Of a stretch of DNA of 64,000 bases, positions 49,901 to 58,900 are shown one piece after another; the stretch's first letter is position 1; every line of letters begins with the position of its first letter. A program made the translations under genes and the position numbers. The DNA is from Holothuria scabra (Eukaryota; Echinodermata; Holothuroidea; Aspidochirotida; Holothuriidae), in NCBI GenBank assembly GCA_037179385.1, contig CM074195.1, forward strand, positions 13,677,887 through 13,741,886. The letters run 5' to 3'. The notes below the pieces were generated by a model. The model did not search any database, was not told the origin of the DNA, and worked only from the letters and a program-made list of their open reading frames with translations.

Positions 49901-52900
49901 TTAATCTACTTCAGTTCTGAAAATACTGTTCTTTTGTCTGGACTGGTTAATAAGTAAATGTTTTCATCCTGGAATTTCGAAATTTCATCAAATCATGGAA
50001 ATATCATGGAATTTTATTTCCTTGAGGTTGGGAACCCTGTTTATAGTGCTCTTTGGTTGACATCAAAATTTGAAAATTCAAAAGATGCAAAGTAGTGTAC
50101 ATTCCACAAAATGCCAAGAGAGTGCTTTGATTTCTTATTTAAGCCTCACATGTTCCTCAGGATATGACCTTAACCAATAATAATCCGTGGCTGTACAAGG
50201 AGGTGCATTTATAAAGTTATGGGAGGAGCTGCAAATTTTACTTCAGTAGAACTGTAACTGACTGGAATGACAAAATTGAAGGAGAAGCAGCCATTGCAAA
50301 CTAATTTTGAAACAACATATTATTTTGTTTCTCTTTCAAGTATTTATGTCAGCACTCTAAATTGCATATTCAAGGTAAACTAAGTAGTTACCCCTAGTAA
50401 ATTTTACCATTGATGAGATAAAATATTGTCATGTGATTTTCAAGAGCCATTCATGAAACAGAGTAGTATACTAGACTAATTCAAGTATGGCTGGAAGCAT
50501 TTTACCTTTAAAGAAAGTGTAGGGAAATACAAGCAGTTTGAGGAGAAATGAAGTCACTTTTGTATTACACAGAAACACATTAAAATTGTTGGGAATTTGA
50601 CATACTTTCCTGGTTGTAACTGTCTCCAATTCTTTTTTTTTTCTTCTCAGTGTGAACAACACCTTGTATATACATGTCCACTGTCCTGAAGTGAAACCAT
50701 CATTGGTGGTCATCTCAAATCATGGTCGTCCTGTTTCGGATTTTGGGGAAGTGTCCATTGGTCAGCGAGTAATTAAGACCATCACTATTCAGAATCTAGC
50801 AGATACAACGATCAATGTATCCTTTATTGTTGTGTGTTAATGTGAGGAAAGAACATGTGTCATTTTTAAGCTGGACTCAAGTCACTATTTGTGATGATGA
50901 CTTACTTTGTTATACAATATTCTGTGATTAACTCCTATGATGTAGTAGTTGCCGTGGGGAAAGATGTGTCATCCATGATCCACTTTTGATCTGATGTCAT
51001 TTTGCATGAACTCCACCCAGATGTATTAAACTTACCACTGATATGACTGTCTTAGTGCTGATTCAAAGCACTATCTAAAGATGTACCCTTCTTTAATTTG
51101 TTAGTATGTGTCTTAAATGTCCCTGGATGTCACATTATCTAAAGCAAATGATTTCATTTGAAATTTATGCATTTCAGGGACATTAAACCCCTTACTTAAC
51201 CTCACAACTGTCACACAATATATGTAATAGGATGACTCAGTGAGATGACATGTTGTAAAACAATTCTCGCACAGATATTTTTGAGTTCATATTACCTACT
51301 ACTTTGTCTCTTTGTCTCACTTTGTTTCTGGTGTAGTAATCTGCCTTACCAAAATACTAATTATTGTTTCCATGGTAATATTTTGTGGTGGCAGGCAATT
51401 AAAGTGGAATAATTTTCTAAAAACAGATATATGGTACTGCATATTATTGGGATTACAGTAGTATAGAAGGTCTGGGTCTAAATGGTTATTTTATTTTAAA
51501 ATCTTTGTCATATTTTTGCACATGATGTTGGACTGTAAGTGAGGGGCCTGCAGAACTTTGAACTCAGCAAAAGAAAATTTTTTCTGGAGAATTTGAACCA
51601 CTTTGAGTGTCAAGAATTTCTATAAATATATATAGACTGCCAGGTTACATATTTTAGTCTCTTAGTTCTTTTCCTTAACTCTTTTGCTCCCAGCTCCAAC
51701 AGTCTGTCTTAAATTGTCATGGTCCGTTTCAGGTCCTAAATGCTATTCGTGATTTACCTCCAGATGCCACACACACTCTTGTAGTAGCATTTGAGCCCAT
51801 CCAAGCAGAAGCAGTAAGTTCATTGGTAGTGGTGCAGTTGAGGTTGTGCAGTCAAAGGTCGAGACCCAGCCTCAGATAATGGCTTGTGACACTATGTGCA
51901 TAGAGCCTTTAAAGCCTTGAGGCTGGGAAGTCTGAGACCTGCTTCAACTACAACACTGTTCAGTGGTTAAAGTCTTAAGACCCACCCTTTATCCAAGGCT
52001 TGCTTTGAGGCTGATCAGTGAGTCTTGGAATTGGGCAAAATATAATAATGCCTGGATTATAATAGTTCCTTATTTACTCGTTGGGGAGGGAGTTGGTGGG
52101 CATAAACTAATTTTGAAGTCCTTTCTGATAAAAATTACCCACAAGATTACAGTAGCACCAGTTATGAAAGGAGATCAAATATTGCAGTCACTTTCACCTG
52201 TTACACATCCAGAATGAACTCCATAGATTCCCTTCTTTTATACATGTAAGCTTTCACATTGAAAGAATTAGCATGGGTGATTTCCAAAAATTCCAATATT
52301 AATTATAGCTTCATGCATATTCATGTGAGAAAAGCAAGAAAATGAAGCTTTTGACAATGTGGGATTCCCTCTGTTTCTAAAATGGCTTTCTCTGGTTTCA
52401 ATTTGGAATACTCTACCCAAAATGTACACTAATGTAATTTTGTTGAGCCACCAATTGTAGGGGTTTCCCTGGGTCTATGCCCTTCTGGCTCATGCTTTAA
52501 TCAGGTACTGAAATTATGTACATAATTCAAAGAGGAAACATTTTGTTTTTTCAGGATCATTTCTGTTGAATAGGTGTTTAATAGGTGTTAAGTGTAAAAT
52601 TCACTGGATAAACTGAAATAGCCAGGCGTAGGTCTTGTTTTGTACATCATGGTTTTTGCAATTTGAACTCAGCTGGAGGTTTTTAAAGAAATGTCACTAT
52701 ATTTACATACTGGAGTGTCAGTTCACATAAATATGATATTTTAACTTTTAGTGGAAATTTTACAGTGATGACAATTGAATGACATAAAAGTTTTCATTTG
52801 TTCTCAGTTTTATGAGGTTCTTGACATCAAGTGCCCTACCTCAACCCTGGGGATTGTACTAAGAGGTCAAGGGTTACAGCCTGCTGTGAAGGTGTCAGTC

Positions 52901-55900
52901 ACAGATGGTGTTTTGGATCTAGGGTATGTCTTGGCTGAGGAAGAACACACAGAAGTATTTAAGGTAAGAATATTGTCATCATGGAAATAATAGTCAGGGA
53001 GAATGCATGAGGTATTTTGCTGATAAGGATATGTGCCCACCCCTCTTTACTAAACACTTGCCAATAAACTACTGTTCCTTATGTACTATGTCTCTTGCAT
53101 GCAAACAATTGTTTATCAAATTAAACACACAACCTGTTGTGTGACTGTAACAATTTGATTAAACGCAAAGATAAATAAAGTCCATCTGGTGCTTGGTTGT
53201 TCCTTTTTATCTGAGAGAAAAGTATTTAAAAAAATTATAAATGAATGCCTGATAATTTATTCTGAAAGTTAAATGGACAATCTGGTCAATCTTTAATCTT
53301 TTTGTCAATGTTTCTAATTTTACCCCTTTAATTTTTGAATACAGTTGGAGAATTCTTCATCGTTTGCCATCGACTATAAGATAAATTTAGACAGCTTAAC
53401 GAGACATAAAGCAGAGAACCATGCTGAATTACCTGTATTTATAGAGAGGAGGGAGGAAATTCATCGGTATGACATTGGACCTTCCAACTTTAATGGAAGA
53501 AGTGTCTTTGATTGTATTCCTTGTAAAGGAACATTGGAACCTGGTAAGGACTTGAAGAAACTCTTGAAATACTGATATATATTCTTCTTTTGTATTTTTG
53601 TTTCGTAGTATTATTGGTTTCGATGGTAAGAGAAACCAATGCATTCATGATGGCTTGCGTGTGTATGTATGTATGTATGTGTGTGTGTGTGTGTGCGTGT
53701 GTGTGCGTGCGTGTGTGTGTATGTGTGTGTGTTTGTGACACTTTGCTCGTTAACACGATATCTCAAGATAGGAATGTCTGACAGTTTTCAAACGTGGTAC
53801 ATAGATATGCCATATTGAGAGGAAGAACCCTATTGTTTTTGGTGGAGGTCAAAGGTCATCTGGGGTCACCAGGGGTCAAAGTCTGAAAATCTCGTTAACA
53901 CAATATCTCAATATAGGAATGTCTGACAGTTTCCAAACTTTGTACATAGATGTGCCGTATTGATAGGGAGAACCCGATTGTTTTTGGTGGAGGTCAAAGG
54001 TCATCTGGGGTCACCAGGGGTCAAAGACTGAAAATCTTGTTAACAGGATATCTCAAGATAGAAAAGTTGGATAGATTTCATATTTGGTATGTGGATGCGT
54101 AATGGTCAGGAGATGGTCCCTATTGTTTTAGGTGGAGGTCAAAGGTCATCTGGGGTCACCAGGGGTCAAAGTCAGAAAATCTCATTAACAGGATATCTCA
54201 AGATAGAAAAGTTGGATAGATTTCATATTTGGTATGTGGATGCGTTATGGTCAGGAGATGGTCCCTATTGTTTTAGGTGGAGGTCAAAGGTCATCTTGGG
54301 TCACCAGGGGTCAAAGTCTGAAAATCTTGTTAACACGATATCTCAAGATAGAAAACTTGTATAGATTTTATATATGGTATGTGGATGCGTTATGGTCAGA
54401 AGATGATCCCCATTGTTTTAGGTGGAGATCAAAGTGCATCTGGGATCACCAGGGGTCAAAGTCTGAAAAATCTCGTTAACACGATATCTCAAGATAGGAA
54501 ACTTAGATAGATTTTATATTTGGTATGTGGATGCATTATGATCAGGAAATGGTCCCTATTGTTTTTGAAGGAGGTCAAAGGTCAGCTTGGGTCACCGGGG
54601 GTCAAAGTCTTGTTAATGCAATATATCGAGATGTCTATCTATCTATGTATTGCTTTTATGGAGGTCAAAAGGTCATCTGGAATGACAAAATTATTTTTTG
54701 AACATGATAGTATAACATTTGAGTGAGAAGATAATGATGCATGAAACAGTACATTTATGTATCATCGAAACCTCAATGCATTTTTGCATTCTGGTTAATA
54801 TTTACAACTGAAGTTTGTGCCCCAACTTTACTTGTATCATTTCAGTGTAAGTAATGAGTATTAAGATAAAACCACTAGTGAGGCAGGAGGAGGTCGTTAG
54901 ATTAAAAATACAGTTTAGAAGCTTTTTATAGATATTGTTTGACCTAGTTTAAGCTATTCCCCAGAAAATGTGGTTAGTCTGCATCAAATGACTGTAGAAC
55001 ATATTCACATGATCTGTCTGTGTGTCTAGTTGTCATACAATTGAACCAGGTTATTCATAGATACAGAAAATTTAGATCCTATTCATTCAAGGTTATACCA
55101 ATGCCAGGACAGACACTGATGCTTGTAAGTTACGTACTTTGCACACAACATAGCCTTCTTACATGCTCATAATGTTGTATCAAGTGGTTTATTAATAGAT
55201 GCTGCCTGCTAGAGTTGGAGCCAAGTGGTGACATGAGTTGCCTGGCTAAGGAATTATAGTAGATTAGCCATCCCCCCCCCCCCAATTAAAATAACACAGA
55301 CTAGTCAACAACTTCACTTGAGAAAACTACTGTTGACTTGAAGTGCAAATAAACAGAGTGACTTGTTTGGGTAATTTTTTGTCGCAACTTCATCTGTTCT
55401 ATGGCGTCTATGCATACAATGTTTTGTGCATACATATTGGTACTCATTTAAAAATTGTAAAGTGTGGATGGACTTTAAAGGGGAAAGCTTTTTGCTCTGT
55501 TCATGTCTGACTAGTACCTTCCCATTTACAGGCAAAAAGGTGGACATTGCTGTTACGTTCCGTCCAGACCACCCCAGTGAACTTTTTGCTGATGTGGCCC
55601 GCATCGAACTGTTTGGGAAACAAGAAGGGTATGTTCTACAGCTGAAGGGGGCAGCCAAGACAAAAATTATGTACCTATGTGGAGGGGATGAAATTACCCC
55701 AAGGGTGGAGTCATTAAACATCACCCCTGAGATTGAAGACTTTGGTGAGTTTAAGTCTGGTAAAGGTAAAATCATTAATATTTGTGTTATATAATAGTGG
55801 TAGGGGTGAGTGGCAAGGGAGGGTGATAAACTATTCTTGGAGTATTATTCTCTTGAACCAAGTTTCCTTGTCTCTGATATTTAAAAAAAATGACTTCAGG

Positions 55901-58900
55901 CATAAATTGAGTAGGATCTTTTAACTTGCAAGTTTGTCAAAGTGTTTCAAACTTTTGAAATTAAAGTAAATGTATCAGTACAGAAGTACAGAAGTGTTTT
56001 GAGGTTGTGGGGGAGGTAGAGTAGTTTTGTTTATAGCATCTTTATGTTTTGTGAGATCCACCATCCTAGCCAGGTGAAGTAGGAAAGAATGTAGTTTAAA
56101 TGGAAATAGTATTATTAGCGATCTTTTTATGACTTGAGATTTATCTCACATAGAATTGTGTAACACAAACTGTTTGTAACTTGTTCTTCTGTTTGAGATG
56201 TCATTAACCATGTCAGCAGAGAACTGAATAAGTATGCCTGTAATAAAGACTAAAATTAAATGCTTGTAAACTTTGTTTTAATTTTAGGAGATGTAATACA
56301 AGCACCTCCAGTTCCAGTTCTGTTATCCTTCCGAGCCCTTGCTGGTGATGAAGAAGTTCAACCATCCTTAAGGGAGCTACATGTGGGGTGTGTTAGAACC
56401 ATGGCTGTCAGTCAGAAAAAGGTTTGTTTTATGGCACAAATATTTTAAGTCAATGGTAGGGAGATCATTCTGACTTTTTGGTGGTGTTCAATATAAAGAC
56501 TGGTCAAATAGCAATTAGCAATTGAGCCATATGCAATGGGCATATCTTTAGGGCATAATTTGGTAGTCTGAAACAGGATAAAGGGTTAGCATATGAATGT
56601 CTTCAGCACTTCAAGCCCATGAAAAATTTCCCACAACTTCAGGGGATCTGGGGAAAAGTTGTGGAAATTTCTTCCCTTTCCCCTCTCATACTCCTAACAA
56701 CTACTTCTTAAGATCCTGTCTGATGTTTCTGTATTTTTGTTAGAAAAGGGAAATCAAAGTAGAAAATCATTGTGTAGCAAATACTCAAACATTTAAAACT
56801 CTGATGTCTATTGCTGTCTTATTGATTCCTTGCCGAAGGCAGGCAAGGAATCTATGCGATGGTGATGTCGTGTGTATGTGTGTGTGTGCGTGTGTGTGTG
56901 TGTGTGTATGTGACGCTTTGGCTTGTAAACACGATATCTCAAGAAGGGCAAGTGTGACTAACCTCATATTTGGTGTGTAGGTTGGTCATATTGAGTAGAT
57001 GATCCCTATTGTTTTTGGTGGAGATCAAAGGTCATTTGGGGTCAGGAGAGGTCAAAAGGTCAAAACCTTGTAAACACGATATCTCAAGAACGATACCTGC
57101 GACTATGCTCATATTTGGTGGGTGGATTGGTCATATTGAGTAGATGATCCCTATCGATTTTCGTGGAGGTCAAAGGTCATTTGGGGTCACGAGAGGTCAA
57201 TAGGTAAATTCCTTAGAAATTGCTTGTAAACACGGTATCTCAAGAAGGGTAAGTGTGACTAATCTCATATTTGGTGTGTGCATTGGCCATATGGAGTAGA
57301 TGATCCCTATTGTTTTTGGTGGAGATCAAAGGTCATTTGGGGTCAAGAGAGGTCAAAAGGTCAAAACTTTGTAAACACGATAACTCGAGAACGGTACATG
57401 TGAATATGCTCATATTTGGTGTGTGGGTTGATCATATTAAGTAGACGATCTCTATCGATTTTCGTGGAGGTCAAAGGTCATTTGGGGTCACGAGAGGTCA
57501 ATTGGTAAATTCCTTAGAAATTGCTTGTAAACACGGTATCTCAAGAAGAGAAAGTGTGACTATTCTCATATTTGGTGTGTGCATTGGCCATATAAAGTAG
57601 ATGATCCCTATCGGTTTTCGTGGAGACCAAAGGTCATTTGGGGTCATGAGAGGTCAAAAGGTCAAAACTTCGTAAACACGATAACTCGAGAACGGTACAT
57701 GTGACTATGCTCATATTTGGTGTGTGGGTTGGTCATATTGAGTAGATGATTTCTGTAGTTTTTGGTGGAGATCAAAGGTCATTTGGGGTCAAGAGAGGTC
57801 AAAAGGTCAAAACTTGGTAAACACAATAACTCGAGAACGGTACATGTGAATATGCTCATATTTGGTGTGTGGGTTGGTCATATTGAGTAGATGATCCCTA
57901 TCGATTTTCGTGGAGGTCAAAGGTCATTTGGGGTCACGAGAGGTCAATAGGTAAATTCCTTAGAAATTGCTTGTAAACACGGTATCTCAAGAAGAGTAAG
58001 TGTGACTAATCTCATATTTGGTGTGTGCATTGGCCATATTGAGTAGATGATCCCTACTGTTTTTGGTGGAGGTCAAAGGTCATTTGGGGTCACGAGAGGT
58101 CAATAGGTCAAAACTTCGTAAACACAGTATCTCAAGAACGGTACATGTGACTGTGCTCATATTTAGTGTGTGGATTGGTCATATTTAGTAGATGATCCCT
58201 ATTGATTTTCCCAAAGGCCAAAGTTCATTTGGAGTCAGCATGTTCAAAGCCTGACAAGCTTTCCTGCACAGTCTTTCAAGAAAGGTCACTTGTAGGGTCC
58301 TGTAACTTGTCATGTAGATGGCACATAGTGAATACATGGTCCCAGAACTTTTTGGTGGAGGTCAAATGTCATTTTGGTTCACAATGGGCAAGGGGGATCT
58401 CAATGTAGGAAGATTGGATGCCTTGCATGTGTACTCTGTGGGCACATTATGGAGCCCTGTTAATTGAAAAACATTGCAAAGCAATGTCAATTGTGAAAAA
58501 AGGCCTTACATTTCAGCAGCAAGGAATCACTAAGCCTTTTGGCTTTCTGGTTTTCTTTTTAGCCCAACCCACAAAGTGTGGGTAGAGCTTATGTTATACT
58601 GTAGAGGGAAAAAATGTCTGTCTCACTTTTTAAAATGTTTCAGCCTCTGTCATTGCCTGTGGATTTTTCTAAAACTTGCTGTACAGGTGTCATATTGATA
58701 GGGCAACAGATTTCCTTTCTATGAACAAGAAAAACCACAGAAAAGTGTTAATTTTTGGTGATTTTCTTCATTTTTTGCCTCAGGGCAAAGTTTCATGAAA
58801 CAATCCCAGTAGAGGCATTTTTAATAGCATTTACTGTAGGCCTATTTTTGTAACTGCCTGTGTCCATTGTTTACACACTGTGAGTTCACAGTCAGCTAAT

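Noticed and set aside
51821..51945. tRNA-promoter-like pattern just after coding exon 28
   Set aside because: The A- and B-box resemblance is weak, and no tail or second copy was found.
54089..54479. Overlapping 91- and 81-codon frames with repeated peptides
   Set aside because: They are translations of 145-bp satellite units. The unit length is not a multiple of three, and no start or splice context is shared.
55314..55775. 153-codon open frame on the - strand
   Set aside because: Antisense shadow of coding exon 31.
53749..58260. Regular repeats considered as a CRISPR array
   Set aside because: The units are contiguous ~145-bp tandem copies without unique spacers, in a eukaryotic intron.
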